A DNA stretch of 64,000 nucleotides from Nonlabens arenilitoris (GCF_002954765.1 NZ_MTPW01000001.1:2183501-2247500), one strand, 5' to 3'. Shown: positions 16,363 to 26,422, counted from the first letter of the stretch. Notes: generated by a model not told the origin, from the sequence alone. Program-made: numbers and translations.

Positions 16363-18243
16363 CTATCCAATCGACTCCGTAAGTTCTAACCATTCCATTT
16401 CTCTTTCTTCTAAGTCTGCTTTTAATTGATCTAGTTTTATAGAATTTTCGGCTAATTGCTCTGGTGCTAATGAGGTGTCTAAAAAAGATTCTTGAAGTTT
16501 TACACGTTGTTCTTCTAGTTTCTTAATGCTATTTTCTAGTCTAGAAAGTTCTTTTTGCTGTTCACGTGTAGGTCCAGTTTTTTCTATAGTTTTCTTTTCG
16601 ACAGGCTTTTGTGTAATTACCTTTTCGCTAGGAGCGGTATCTTCTTTATCTAATGCTAGATCAGTATTTCCTACATAGGCACGGAAATCACTATAGTTCC
16701 CAGGGAAATCTGTGATTGTTCCGGACTGATTGAAAACAAATAGATGATCTACGATCTTATCCATAAAATAACGGTCGTGACTCACAACCATCAAACAACC
16801 AGGGAAATCCATTAAAAAGTTTTCTAAGATATTTAAAGTAGGGATATCTAGATCGTTAGTCGGTTCATCAAGAATCAGAAAATTAGGGTTTTGTATAAGT
16901 ACTGTACATAAGTAAAGTCGTTTGCGTTCACCACCACTTAGTTTTTCTACAAAGTCATGTTTCTTTTTACTGTCAAACATAAATCGCTCTAACAGCTGGC
17001 TAGCACTAATGATTTTACCTTTGTTGAGAGGAATATATTCACCGTATTCCTTGATGACATCGATAACTTTTTGACCAGGTTTAATGTCTATTCCGCCTTG
17101 AGTATAGTATCCTATTTTTACTGTTTCACCTTTCACTACTTTACCAGAGTCTGGTAGTAGATTCCCAGTGATCATATTCAGGAATGTCGATTTACCAGTT
17201 CCATTTTTTCCTATAATTCCTATACGTTCTCCTTTTATAAAATTATATGAGAAATTATCGATAAGCTTTTTACCAGGAAATGATTTAGAAATTTTATGAA
17301 GTTCTATCACTTTAGTTCCTAGTCGTTCCATATTGATCTCAAGTTCAATCTTATGATCTTTACGACGGTTGTGAGCTGCTTCTTTTATAGTGTAAAAGTC
17401 ATCGATACGTGACTTAGATTTTGTAGTACGAGCTTTAGGCTGGCGGCGCATCCATTGTAGCTCTTTTTTATAAAGTTGCTGAGCTTTTTCTTGGGTGGTT
17501 TGCTCTACCTCAAGGCGTTCTTGTTTTTTCTCTACATAGTAGGAATAGTTTCCTTTATAGGTATATAGTTTCCCATTATCCAGTTCTATGATTTCATTAC
17601 AAACTCGATCTAAAAAGTAACGGTCGTGCGTCACCATTAAAATGGTATAATTTTCTTGCTTAAAATATTCTTCTAGCCACTCAATCATTTCTAGATCTAG
17701 GTGGTTAGTAGGCTCATCCATAATTAATAATTGCGGATCAGATAATAACGCAATAGCCATTGCGATACGTTTTTTTTGTCCACCACTTAGGTTTTCTACC
17801 TTTTGAGACAAATCGTCTAATTTAAGCTTAGAAAGAATTTGCTTATACTTAGTTTCAAAATCCCAAGCGTTTGAAGAATCCATAGCATCAAAGGCTGCTT
17901 GATACTTGTCTGCGTCTTCCATATTTTGCAAAGCTTTCTCATAATTTGCAATAATTTTTATGGTAGGGATATCTGATGCCAGTATAATTTCTTCAATGGT
18001 AGAATTAGGATTTAAGTCTGGTTCTTGAAGAAGAAAAGCCATACGCAAATCATTACGACGATTTACGCTACCCGTATTAGGTTGTTCTTTACCAATGATA
18101 ATATCGAGTAAAGAAGTTTTACCGAAACCGTTTTTTGCCACAAAACCTATTTTCTGCCCTTCATTAATCCCAAGTGAGATATTATCAAACAGCACACGTT
18201 CTCCAAAGCTACGAGAGACATTTTCAACAGATATATAGTTCAT
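16363..18243 (-). CDS. ABC-F family ATPase (Uup-like)
   Basis: 626 residues with two ABC domains and no membrane segment. Domain 1: GKNGFGKTSL, LSGGQKKRIAMA, LLIMDEPTNHLD. Domain 2: GKNGTGKSTFL, LSGGERKRLYL, FLILDEPTNDLD. The P-site linker lies between them (about 240-310), and the C-terminal 65 residues form a coiled coil (EQQKELSRLENSIKKLEEQR) of the Uup type, which binds nucleic acid. ABC-F proteins act on ribosomes in the cytoplasm; Uup has been linked to ribosome assembly and DNA stability. Monocistronic by spacing; divergent from the polysaccharide locus. Confidence 0.92.
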   Translation of the reverse strand: MNYISVENVSRSFGERVLFDNISLGINEGQKIGFVAKNGFGKTSLLDIIIGKEQPNTGSVNRRNDLRMAFLLQEPDLNPNSTIEEIILASDIPTIKIIANYEKALQNMEDADKYQAAFDAMDSSNAWDFETKYKQILSKLKLDDLSQKVENLSGGQKKRIAMAIALLSDPQLLIMDEPTNHLDLEMIEWLEEYFKQENYTILMVTHDRYFLDRVCNEIIELDNGKLYTYKGNYSYYVEKKQERLEVEQTTQEKAQQLYKKELQWMRRQPKARTTKSKSRIDDFYTIKEAAHNRRKDHKIELEINMERLGTKVIELHKISKSFPGKKLIDNFSYNFIKGERIGIIGKNGTGKSTFLNMITGNLLPDSGKVVKGETVKIGYYTQGGIDIKPGQKVIDVIKEYGEYIPLNKGKIISASQLLERFMFDSKKKHDFVEKLSGGERKRLYLCTVLIQNPNFLILDEPTNDLDIPTLNILENFLMDFPGCLMVVSHDRYFMDKIVDHLFVFNQSGTITDFPGNYSDFRAYVGNTDLALDKEDTAPSEKVITQKPVEKKTIEKTGPTREQQKELSRLENSIKKLEEQRVKLQESFLDTSLAPEQLAENSIKLDQLKADLEEREMEWLELTESIG

Positions 18244-18458
18244 GAAATCCTATGTTTTAAGAGATTGCAATAATACGTGTTTTTTTAGGGGTTTAATGTT
18301 TAAGGTTATTGGTTTTCTATAGGGTGTTTAATGAATTCTATTTAAATTTTAAAGAGCTGTTTTTACTTAAGTATGAAATAAAAGCGATTAAGAAATGTTG
18401 TTCATAGAACTGTAGTGATAATAGCATGGTGTTTATAGGCATTTTAAATAGATAACTT

Positions 18459-18466
18459 TATATTTA
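18459..18466 (+). promoter_or_regulatory. Possible -7 element (TATATTTA) of the polysaccharide locus
   Basis: Seven of eight matches to TAnnTTTG, 21 bases before the first gene of the locus. Nothing else in 18244-18487 stands out. Confidence 0.35.
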
Positions 18467-18487
18467 CAGCTTATTCTGAGAAGTTTT

Positions 18488-19291
18488 ATGCGTACCGTAT
18501 TAGGTTTAATAATTATAGTTTTGGTTTTAATGGTGAGTTCTTGTGTACCTACCCGTAACATCACTTATTTACAAGAGTCTCCAACTGTAAAAAACGACTC
18601 TCTTATTACTATTCAAAAAGTACAGCCACCATATAGATTACAAATCAATGATGTTTTAAGCATTCAAATAAAGGCGCCTTATGATCCAGAGTTAGTTTCT
18701 ATGTTTAATGTAGGAAATACTGCTAGCAATAGTTCTTCAAATCAAGCAGGAGGATTATATTTTTCTGGTTATACCATTGATCAGCATGGTGATATACGAG
18801 TTCCACAATTAGGAGAAATTAAAGCTCTAGGTTTGACTTTAGAAGAATTAAGAGAGTTGATTGAAAGACGTTTGCTTACCGAATATTTTAAGGAAAATGC
18901 AGACTTATTTGTGACGGTAAGATTAGGTGGATTACGTTATGTTATGGCAGGTGAAGTAAGCGGTCAAGGTGAACAAGTTATTTTCAGAGATCAAGTGTCC
19001 ATCATTGAAGCTATCGCAAATAGTGGTGGTGTTCCAATTACAGGTGATCTAACTAAAGTTAGAATTGTACGACAGTATCCTGATGGTGTAAAAGTCCATC
19101 ATTTAGACCTAACGCAATTAGACGTTGTTTATTCACCTTACTATTATATACAGCCTAATGATATGATTGTTGTAGATCCGTTACCACAAAAATCTTTAGG
19201 TACAGGGACTACAGGTCTAGCTTCTTTTACCACTATAATATCAGTATTAACGACACTTGTAACTACAGTACTGTTCTTTACACGTTTATAA
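18488..19291 (+). CDS. Wza-like polysaccharide export lipoprotein
   Basis: 267 residues. Lipoprotein signal with C19 (MVSSCVPTRNITYLQE); poly_export domain at about 50-150 (YRLQINDVLSIQIKAPYDPE, YTIDQHGDIRVPQLGEIKALG); SLBB domain at about 155-235 (YVMAGEVSGQGEQ). It ends with a hydrophobic helix (ISVLTTLVTTVLFFTRL) that may cross the outer membrane as in Wza. Forms the outer-membrane exit pore for the polymer and works with the Wzc-like kinase encoded one base downstream. First gene of the 38-kb locus. Confidence 0.9.
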   Translation: MRTVLGLIIIVLVLMVSSCVPTRNITYLQESPTVKNDSLITIQKVQPPYRLQINDVLSIQIKAPYDPELVSMFNVGNTASNSSSNQAGGLYFSGYTIDQHGDIRVPQLGEIKALGLTLEELRELIERRLLTEYFKENADLFVTVRLGGLRYVMAGEVSGQGEQVIFRDQVSIIEAIANSGGVPITGDLTKVRIVRQYPDGVKVHHLDLTQLDVVYSPYYYIQPNDMIVVDPLPQKSLGTGTTGLASFTTIISVLTTLVTTVLFFTRL

Positions 19292-19292
19292 A

Positions 19293-21755
19293 ATGGAAGA
19301 AGAAAAAGAAATTAATTCCTTATCAGGCATATTTGATATACGTCAGTTTTTTACAAAACTAATCAAATTGTGGTGGTTATTTATTCTATGCATAGGGATC
19401 GGTTTAGCCTATGCTTATTATAAAAATCAGTTTATTCAAACGGTTTATAGTGCTAGTTCTTTAATTAGTATCAAGGATAATTCAAATCCGCTATTTACTA
19501 GTAATACTAGTTTAACATTCAATTGGGGTGGTACTACTGATAAGGTGACCACAGCCATAGTACAATTTAAATCTCGTACTCACGCTGAGCAGGTTGTTGA
19601 TGAATTACAATTCTATATAAATTATATAAAGGAAGGAGATTATTATAATACTGATGCTTATAAGAAAACACCTTTCTACATTTATGCTGACAGCAGCAAA
19701 GCGCAATTGTCAGGCAAAAATATTAGAATTAAAGTGCTGGATCAAGAACGATTTGAGCTTTCTACTAGTTTTTCTAATGCAACAGCCTCAGGTTACCATT
19801 ACAGTTTGAAAAAAAGTCAAGTTGTTACAGTGCCAGTAGGAGAATGGAAACAACAGTTCAAATTTGGAGACTCTATACAATTACCATTTTTAAACATTGT
19901 AATAGATAAAAGAGGTAAAACCACGGCGACTGGAGAATGGTTGTTTAATTTCGGTAATTATTGGGGTACGGTAAATAGATATAAAGGGATATCGATTAGA
20001 CAGCAACCAGATGGGTCGTCCATTTTGTTATTAAGCATGTCTGGCGGTAATAAACAAAGATTAATTGATTATATCAATACGAGTTCTGTTATTTTAGAAC
20101 GTGGCGAGTTGCAGCGTAAAAATAAATTTGCTGTTAGTACGATTAAATACATAGATAGTTCACTGGTCGTTCAAGTGGCGGCTCTTAAAAAGTCCGAGCA
20201 AGACTTAGAAGATTTTAGAGACAAGTCCCAAATACTGGACGTTACTGCTCAGAATACTGACTTCAATCAAAAATTAACAGAATTTGAAATTCAAAAACGT
20301 AGTATTCAAAACAAATTGAATTACTATGATAATTTAAAGCAATATTTACAAAATAGGACCGATTATACGGTAATTCAAGCTCCATCAGTAGTAGGTATAG
20401 AAGAAGGAAGTATATCTGCAGCAGTTAGTAGGTTGATAACTCTATCAGAAGAAAGAAAGAGAAGAGAGTTTGCGATGCGGGCAGACGCTCCTGTTTTTCA
20501 GCAAATAGACAGAGATATCAACGCCATTAAGGATGTGATTTTCGAAAATATTATTAGTTCAAAATCCTTGTTAAATAAGGAGCTTAGCGCATTATATGGT
20601 CAGATAGGAAAAGTTGAAGCTCAAATCAAAAAGTTGCCAAAAGAACAGCAAGAGTTTTTAAAAATTCAAAGACAATTTGACGTTAATCAAAACACTTACA
20701 ATCTGTTTATGGCCAAAAAAGCTGAAGCAGAACTAGTTAAAGCAGCAAATGTGTCTGATGTATATGTAATTGATGAGGCCAAAGATACAGGTGATGGTGG
20801 GACACGTAGAGATTCAAATATTAATTATTTAATGGCATTATTAGTTGGGTTTTCTATACCTATAAGTGTTGCTTTTATTTTAACCATATTAGATTTTTAT
20901 ATCCATTCTCCTAAAGACATTGAAAAATTATCTAAAATACCTTTGATAGGTGTGGTTGGAAAGATGGATCACCCGACAAATCTGATAGTAAAAGATAAAC
21001 CTAAATCTACCATCGCCGAGTCTTTTAGAGGTATACGTTCTAGTTTACACTTTATTTATGATCAAGAGTCATTATATGGTTCACGTACTATTATGGTCAC
21101 TAGTAGTGTAAGTGGAGAAGGTAAAACTTTTACCAGTATCAATTTAGCTAGTGTGTTTGCTTTAAGTGGTAAACGCACCTTATTGGTTGGAATGGATTTA
21201 AGAAAGCCTAAGATCTTTGATGATTTTGGTATTGAAAATGATTTAGGTGTTTCTAATTATTTAGTAAATGATTGTTCGCTCAATGAAATCATAAGATCGG
21301 CAGGTATGGAAAACTTAGACATAGCTTTATCTGGTCCTGTACCACCTAACCCTAGTGAATTAATCATGTCCAAGCGAGCAGGAAAAATGATTGAGCAATT
21401 TAAAAAGGATTATGATTATGTGATTCTCGATACACCACCATTAGGTTTAGTGGCAGATGCTATGGAAATTGCAAAACATGCAGACGCTTCCTTATATATG
21501 GTTCGTCAAGGATATACTAAAAAAGGAATGCTAGATGTAGTAAATGAAAAGTACAATAGAGGCGAAATTAAAAATCTAAGTTTTGTATTTAACTATTTCA
21601 ATGAACGCGGTAAATATGGCTATGGCTATGGCTATGGTTATGGTTATGGCTATGGTTATGGAGCTTATGGGAATGGGTATCATGAAAATGATATGAAAGA
21701 TGGAATTGTAGAAAGAATCAAAAAGTTAATCAAAGGTATTATCAAACCTGGATAA
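19293..21755 (+). CDS. Wzc-like polysaccharide co-polymerase / tyrosine autokinase
   Basis: 820 residues. Two membrane helices (about 25-45 and 508-530) flank a periplasmic Wzz/GNVR domain with a long coiled coil. The cytoplasmic BY-kinase has Walker A SSVSGEGKTFTS, Walker A' LVGMDLRKPK and Walker B YVILDTPP. The C-terminus carries a tyrosine cluster for autophosphorylation, here made of eight consecutive Tyr-Gly pairs, followed by a basic tail. It controls chain length and opens the Wza channel according to its phosphorylation state. Separated from the Wza-like gene by 1 base. Confidence 0.93.
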   Translation: MEEEKEINSLSGIFDIRQFFTKLIKLWWLFILCIGIGLAYAYYKNQFIQTVYSASSLISIKDNSNPLFTSNTSLTFNWGGTTDKVTTAIVQFKSRTHAEQVVDELQFYINYIKEGDYYNTDAYKKTPFYIYADSSKAQLSGKNIRIKVLDQERFELSTSFSNATASGYHYSLKKSQVVTVPVGEWKQQFKFGDSIQLPFLNIVIDKRGKTTATGEWLFNFGNYWGTVNRYKGISIRQQPDGSSILLLSMSGGNKQRLIDYINTSSVILERGELQRKNKFAVSTIKYIDSSLVVQVAALKKSEQDLEDFRDKSQILDVTAQNTDFNQKLTEFEIQKRSIQNKLNYYDNLKQYLQNRTDYTVIQAPSVVGIEEGSISAAVSRLITLSEERKRREFAMRADAPVFQQIDRDINAIKDVIFENIISSKSLLNKELSALYGQIGKVEAQIKKLPKEQQEFLKIQRQFDVNQNTYNLFMAKKAEAELVKAANVSDVYVIDEAKDTGDGGTRRDSNINYLMALLVGFSIPISVAFILTILDFYIHSPKDIEKLSKIPLIGVVGKMDHPTNLIVKDKPKSTIAESFRGIRSSLHFIYDQESLYGSRTIMVTSSVSGEGKTFTSINLASVFALSGKRTLLVGMDLRKPKIFDDFGIENDLGVSNYLVNDCSLNEIIRSAGMENLDIALSGPVPPNPSELIMSKRAGKMIEQFKKDYDYVILDTPPLGLVADAMEIAKHADASLYMVRQGYTKKGMLDVVNEKYNRGEIKNLSFVFNYFNERGKYGYGYGYGYGYGYGYGAYGNGYHENDMKDGIVERIKKLIKGIIKPG
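21615..21662 (+). repeat. Hexanucleotide repeat coding (Tyr-Gly)8
   Basis: Eight tandem TATGGn units encode the tyrosine cluster of the Wzc-like kinase. Unit number could change by slippage without shifting the frame. Confidence 0.9.
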
Positions 21756-21796
21756 GTAGCTTTATAACACTTTTACTAGTGTAATTAATAACACCT

Positions 21797-22657
21797 ATGA
21801 GTAGTAATACAGATAATTGGCTTTACGAAATCAAACCTAAAGGTAAGCTGATAGACCTGAATCTTAAAGAGATCTGGCGCTATAGGGATTTGCTTGTTCT
21901 TTTTGTAAAAAGAGATATAGTTACTGTTTATAAACAGACTATACTCGGTCCGCTATGGTTTATCATACAACCTTTATTTACTAGTGTAGTTTTTACCTTA
22001 ATTTTTAATGAAGTTGCAGGAATTAGCAATGGTGCTATCCCTAATTTTTTATTCAATCTTACAGGATTAACGCTATGGTCTTATTTTAAAGAATCATTAA
22101 ACGCGACTAGTAATTCCTTTAAAAGTAATGCAGGGATTTTTGGGAAAGTATATTTTCCTAGGTTTATATCGCCAGCTTCTAAGGTAATCTCGGGACTACT
22201 TAAATATGCAATTCAGCTGTTAATATTGGTCATTTTTTATGTGTATTTTGCTTATAACGGCATGGAAGTAAGGCCTTCTGTCTATTTCCCACTCTTGATT
22301 ATCATACTGTTGAACATTATCTTACTTGCTATGGGAATAGGTATGGTTTTATCCTCTTTTACTACTAAATATCGAGACTTATCATTGCTCGTTGGTTTTG
22401 GTTTAAATTTATTAATGTACCTCAGTGCAGTGATGTATTCTATAGATGCGGCAAAGGATAAGTTAACAAATTATTATTGGGCAGTAGAATGGAATCCTAT
22501 TGCACATATTATAGAAAGTTACCGCAGTTTATGGTTTAATAGCCTCGATATCCATTGGACTGGACTCTATGCAGGATTTGGACTAGGAATTGTTTTGTTT
22601 TTTATAGGTCTTATTTTCTTTAATCGTACAGAGAAAACCTTTATAGATACGGTTTAA
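21797..22657 (+). CDS. ABC-2 type polysaccharide exporter permease (Wzm-like)
   Basis: 286 residues with six hydrophobic segments. N-terminal LIDLNLKEIWRYRDLLVLFVKRDI and LGPLWFIIQPLFTSVVFTLIF are typical of O-antigen/teichoic-acid permeases. It pairs with the ATPase encoded at 23481 to move the undecaprenyl-linked glycan across the inner membrane. The stop codon overlaps the next start by one base. Confidence 0.9.
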   Translation: MSSNTDNWLYEIKPKGKLIDLNLKEIWRYRDLLVLFVKRDIVTVYKQTILGPLWFIIQPLFTSVVFTLIFNEVAGISNGAIPNFLFNLTGLTLWSYFKESLNATSNSFKSNAGIFGKVYFPRFISPASKVISGLLKYAIQLLILVIFYVYFAYNGMEVRPSVYFPLLIIILLNIILLAMGIGMVLSSFTTKYRDLSLLVGFGLNLLMYLSAVMYSIDAAKDKLTNYYWAVEWNPIAHIIESYRSLWFNSLDIHWTGLYAGFGLGIVLFFIGLIFFNRTEKTFIDTV

Positions 22658-23484
22658 TGGGACAAATCATACGATTATACTGGTGGAGTGAGATATACAT
22701 CCAAAAGAAGAAAAAAGAGAACTATGGAGATCTTTTAGGAAAATATTTGGTAGAAAAAATATCAGGTAAAAAGGTACAGTGGTTAAGAGCAAATAAATTT
22801 TACTTTAAAAATCTGTGGCAGCCTGTTTATGTAACTATCGGTAGTATACTAGAACATATAGGCACGCATTGTACGGTTTGGGGTAGTGGCATTATCTCTA
22901 GAGATGCTCAAGTAGCTGGTGCCACATTTTTAGCTGTAAGAGGTCCGCTTTCGCGAAAGCGTCTTCAAGAACTCAATTATAACTGTCCAGCAGTCTATGG
23001 TGACCCAGCGTTACTTTTACCATTGTATTATCATCCAAAAATAGAGAAGAAATACAAATTAGGGATAATTCCCCATATAAATGATTATGAGGTGGTTAAG
23101 GAATGGTATCAAAACATGGAACAAGTAAAAGTGATTCATTTTAGAACTAATGATGTGGAGCAAACAACAGATGAGATACTATCTTGTGAATATATTCTAT
23201 CTTCCTCTTTACATGGAGTTATTGTGGCACACGCTTATCAAACACCTGCGGTACAAGTGCGTTTTTCAAATAATATCCATGGTGATGGTGTGAAGTATCA
23301 CGATTATTTTTTATCTGTAGGTTTAAACACTTACACTCCTATGGAATTGTTTGAAGCGCAAGCTGTAGAAGAATCTATAAGTTATATTAAAGATCACATA
23401 GACGCCCTACCTAGTACCTCAAAAATTAAACAAATACAACAAGGCTTACTAGCTGTTTGTCCTTTTAAAAACACAGCGATATGA
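22657..23484 (+). CDS. Polysaccharide pyruvyl transferase family protein
   Basis: 275 residues. Family features: NYGDLLGKYLVEKISGK, TIGSILEHI, VWGSGIISRDA, AVRGPLSRKRLQ, YGDPALLLPL, and SSSLHGVIVAHAYQTPAV. Enzymes of this type (ExoV, CsaB) transfer pyruvate from phosphoenolpyruvate to a sugar, adding a negative ketal group. Placed between the two ABC exporter genes, overlapping both. A perfect palindrome copy encodes LSRKR inside the conserved RGPLSR motif, so this copy sits at a functionally constrained position. Confidence 0.85.
   Translation: MGQIIRLYWWSEIYIQKKKKENYGDLLGKYLVEKISGKKVQWLRANKFYFKNLWQPVYVTIGSILEHIGTHCTVWGSGIISRDAQVAGATFLAVRGPLSRKRLQELNYNCPAVYGDPALLLPLYYHPKIEKKYKLGIIPHINDYEVVKEWYQNMEQVKVIHFRTNDVEQTTDEILSCEYILSSSLHGVIVAHAYQTPAVQVRFSNNIHGDGVKYHDYFLSVGLNTYTPMELFEAQAVEESISYIKDHIDALPSTSKIKQIQQGLLAVCPFKNTAI
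22946..22961. repeat. 16-bp palindrome, perfect copy
   Basis: Inside the pyruvyl transferase gene, read as LSRKR within the RGPLSR motif. Confidence 0.95.
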
Positions 23485-24779
23485 GTGATAATATCATTTT
23501 GAAAGCCTCAAATGTATCTAAACAGTACCGTTTAGGATTAGTAGGTACAGGGACTTTAACACATGATTTAAATAGGTTCTGGCATAAGATACGAGGTAAA
23601 GAAGATCCTTACTTACAAATAGGTGCTGTAAATGATCGTAGTGCTAGCGCTAGTTCGGATTATGTATGGGCATTGCAAGACATTAATTTTGAAGTTAAGA
23701 GAGGAGAGATTCTAGGAATTATAGGTAAAAATGGAGCTGGTAAATCTACCTTATTAAAAATACTCTCTCGAGTGACCAGTCCTACGACGGGAAGTATAAA
23801 GACTAAAGGTCGTATTGCTAGTTTACTAGAAGTCGGAACAGGAATGCATCCGGAGCTTACCGGTAGAGAAAATATTTATTTAAACGGTGCAATTTTAGGA
23901 ATGAATAAGACAGAGATCTCTAGTAAGATCGATGAGATTATAGAATTCTCAGGTTGTCAAATGTATATAGATACACCGGTAAAAAGGTACTCTAGCGGTA
24001 TGAGAGTGCGTTTAGGATTTGCCGTGGCAGCATTTCTCGAGCCAGATATCCTCGTGGTTGATGAAGTGCTTGCAGTAGGTGATGCTGAGTTTCAAAAAAA
24101 AGCCATAGGTAAAATGCAAGATATTTCCAGTACTAGTGGTAGAACGGTGCTGTTTGTGAGTCATAATATGGCGGCTGTTCAAAACTTGTGTCCAAGAACT
24201 ATTTTGATGCATAATGGAAGAATTGAAAAAGATGGGTTTACTAGTGAGATAATTAATTATTATTTACAGATTTTTAGAGATGAAAAATTACAACAGGATC
24301 TAGTATTTAGAGAAGATAGAAAAGGTAAACAGGAACTGGTATTTGAGTCCTATTGGTTTGAAAATGAAAATGGAAAAAAACTTAAATTATTACAATCAGG
24401 ATTGAATTTTTATTTTGTTGTGAAAATTAATAATGTTGTACCTAAGAGTTTTCAGAACATAAAAATTTCAATAGGAATTGATAATTCAAAAGGTAATAGA
24501 TTGTCTTTGTTGGACAATTTTTTAACAAATCAAAAAATAAATTTTGAAGCTAATGAATGTAAAGAAATAAGAATTCATATTTCTAATTTACCGTTACAAT
24601 CGGGCTATTATTATTTCACACTTTTCGTTAAGGATAACGAGAATATTCAAGACTGGATAGAAAATGCAGGCACATTTGAAGTAGAGAATGGTGACTTTTT
24701 TAAAACTGGGCAATTAATAGAAGGTAATCAAGGTGATCTATTAATCAAACATGACTTCATAGGATATGAGAAAAATTAA
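23481..24779 (+). CDS. ABC exporter ATPase with C-terminal glycan-binding domain (Wzt-like)
   Basis: 432 residues. ATPase domain (about 1-255): Walker A GKNGAGKSTLLKI, signature YSSGMRVRLGFA, Walker B ILVVDEVLAVGD, H-loop VSHNM. Residues 270-432 resemble the Wzt C-terminal beta-sandwich, which recognises the modified end of the finished chain before export. The base composition turns visibly more AT-rich in this C-terminal part, as does the DNA that follows. Overlaps the pyruvyl transferase by 4 bases (ATGA). Confidence 0.9.
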   Translation: MSDNIILKASNVSKQYRLGLVGTGTLTHDLNRFWHKIRGKEDPYLQIGAVNDRSASASSDYVWALQDINFEVKRGEILGIIGKNGAGKSTLLKILSRVTSPTTGSIKTKGRIASLLEVGTGMHPELTGRENIYLNGAILGMNKTEISSKIDEIIEFSGCQMYIDTPVKRYSSGMRVRLGFAVAAFLEPDILVVDEVLAVGDAEFQKKAIGKMQDISSTSGRTVLFVSHNMAAVQNLCPRTILMHNGRIEKDGFTSEIINYYLQIFRDEKLQQDLVFREDRKGKQELVFESYWFENENGKKLKLLQSGLNFYFVVKINNVVPKSFQNIKISIGIDNSKGNRLSLLDNFLTNQKINFEANECKEIRIHISNLPLQSGYYYFTLFVKDNENIQDWIENAGTFEVENGDFFKTGQLIEGNQGDLLIKHDFIGYEKN

Positions 24780-25464
24780 AACTAAAATTAAGTATTACAT
24801 ACTAGATTTTATAGTAAGGAAGTTTTCTAAGGATAAACTATTTGCAAGAGTTTTAAGTAAGGAGGAAAATCAAGCGGTTAGATTTGTAAATCATGAATTC
24901 TTAAACGATATAGGTTGGTGGAATTCATGGCGGACAAGAAATCCACAAGATAAAAACGGGAAGCCATTACCTTGGGTTACATATAGTTATATTTTCTTTA
25001 TTTCTAATAGGTTAAATAAAGAGTTTAATGTTTTTGAATTTGGCTCAGGAAATTCAACTTTGTTTTTTAGTGATAAAGTTCAACAGATAGATTCTGTAGA
25101 GCATGATCAAGAATGGTTCAATAAAATGGCAGTTAAATTACCTGATAATGCAAAGATTTATTTTGAGAAATTAGTTTACGGTGGTAATTATTCTGAAGTA
25201 GCTATTCGTTCGGAAAAAAAATATGATTTGATAAGTATTGATGGAAGAGATAGAGTAAATTGTTTAATCAATTCCTTTGAAGCACTTAATGAATCAGGGG
25301 TTATGGTGTTAGATGATTCAGAACGTATAGCATATCAAAAAGCAATTGAATTTATAATGCAGAAAGGTTTCAAACGATTGGATTTTTGGGGAATTTCTCC
25401 AGGGTTATTTTATAAGAAATGTACGACTATTTTTTATAGAGAATTAAATGTTTTAGGAATATAG
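24766..25464 (+). CDS. SAM-dependent methyltransferase-like protein
   Basis: 232 residues. NVFEFGSGNSTLFFSDK is a motif I glycine loop, IDSVEHDQEWF the acidic loop, and YDLISIDGRDRV plus GVMVLDDSERIAY fit the class I fold. The first 60 residues are basic and hydrophobic. Its start overlaps the Wzt-like gene by 14 bases. The substrate is probably a sugar of the polymer or an end cap; this is inference from location. Confidence 0.7.
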   Translation: MRKIKTKIKYYILDFIVRKFSKDKLFARVLSKEENQAVRFVNHEFLNDIGWWNSWRTRNPQDKNGKPLPWVTYSYIFFISNRLNKEFNVFEFGSGNSTLFFSDKVQQIDSVEHDQEWFNKMAVKLPDNAKIYFEKLVYGGNYSEVAIRSEKKYDLISIDGRDRVNCLINSFEALNESGVMVLDDSERIAYQKAIEFIMQKGFKRLDFWGISPGLFYKKCTTIFYRELNVLGI

Positions 25465-25466
25465 TA

Positions 25467-26360
25467 ATGAAATTAGCACCAATAGCATTATTTATTTATA
25501 ATCGTCCAGAACATTCTAGAAAAACTTTGGAGGCCTTAAAGAAAAATGATTTTGCAAAAGATTCTGTTTTATTTGTGTATGCAGATGGCCCTAAAGATAA
25601 TGCGACTACTCAGGAATTATTAAAAATTGAGCAGACTAGAGATGTTATTAAAAGTAAGAAGTGGTGTAAAGAGATTCACATTATAGAATCTAAAAAAAAC
25701 AAAGGTTTAGCAAACTCTGTTATTGACGGAGTTACAGAAGTTTTGTCAAAAAACGATTCTGTAATAGTCCTTGAAGATGATATTGTGACAGAAAAGGGTT
25801 TCTTGAAGTTTATGAACCAATCTTTGGAATTATATAAAGATGAAGAAAGAGTATTTGGAATTTCGGGCTATAAATTTGATTGTGATAAACCAATTAAACA
25901 ATCTACTTATTTCTTACCTATAATGAGTTCATGGGGTTATGCTACATGGTCTCATAGTTGGAGTAAAATTGATTTTAATGCTAATAGATTAAACCAAAAA
26001 GTTTTTGATAGAAATCTTAAAGATCAAATGAGATTTGGAACTCTTGATTTTTATGGGATGTTACAATCTCAAGTTTCTGGAAGATTGGATTCGTGGGCAG
26101 TTCGATTCTACACAAGTATGTTATTGCAAAATGGTGTGTTTTTATTTCCTAATAAATCCTTATTAAGAAATATAGGTTTTGATGGTTCTGGAGTCCATTG
26201 TCAACGAGAGAATAAAGTAGAGAAGGATATTAATAATTATATTAAGCCTAAAAAGATAGAAGTTAGTATTAATCCCAATATTTATGATAATTTTCAAGTA
26301 AAAAACCATCAAAAAAAGATCACCATTAAAAATATTAAGAAGAAACTAAAAAAATATTAG
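25467..26360 (+). CDS. GT2-like glycosyltransferase
   Basis: 297 residues with a GT-A fold. N-terminal APIALFIYNRPEHSRKTLEALKKND; the metal site region VIVLEDDIVTEKGFLKFMN; SSWGYATWSHSW later. The last codons read CTA AAA AAA TAT TAG. The A AAA AAA heptamer (26348-26354) lies two codons before the stop, and slipping back one base there leads into the FkbM methyltransferase frame without a stop. So the product may also be made as a 559-residue fusion, or a base has been lost in the run. Confidence 0.8.
   Translation: MKLAPIALFIYNRPEHSRKTLEALKKNDFAKDSVLFVYADGPKDNATTQELLKIEQTRDVIKSKKWCKEIHIIESKKNKGLANSVIDGVTEVLSKNDSVIVLEDDIVTEKGFLKFMNQSLELYKDEERVFGISGYKFDCDKPIKQSTYFLPIMSSWGYATWSHSWSKIDFNANRLNQKVFDRNLKDQMRFGTLDFYGMLQSQVSGRLDSWAVRFYTSMLLQNGVFLFPNKSLLRNIGFDGSGVHCQRENKVEKDINNYIKPKKIEVSINPNIYDNFQVKNHQKKITIKNIKKKLKKY
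26348..26354 (+). promoter_or_regulatory. Candidate -1 slippage heptamer A AAA AAA at a gene junction
   Basis: Seven A phased as A AAA AAA in the upstream glycosyltransferase frame. The -1 frame continues ATA TTA GCA into the methyltransferase. A one-base loss from an A8 run would look the same. Confidence 0.35.
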
Positions 26361-26422
26361 CACCTGAATTATTACATTATTATAGAAGAAAAAATAATAA
26401 GAAATCAAATCCATTAGATCGG

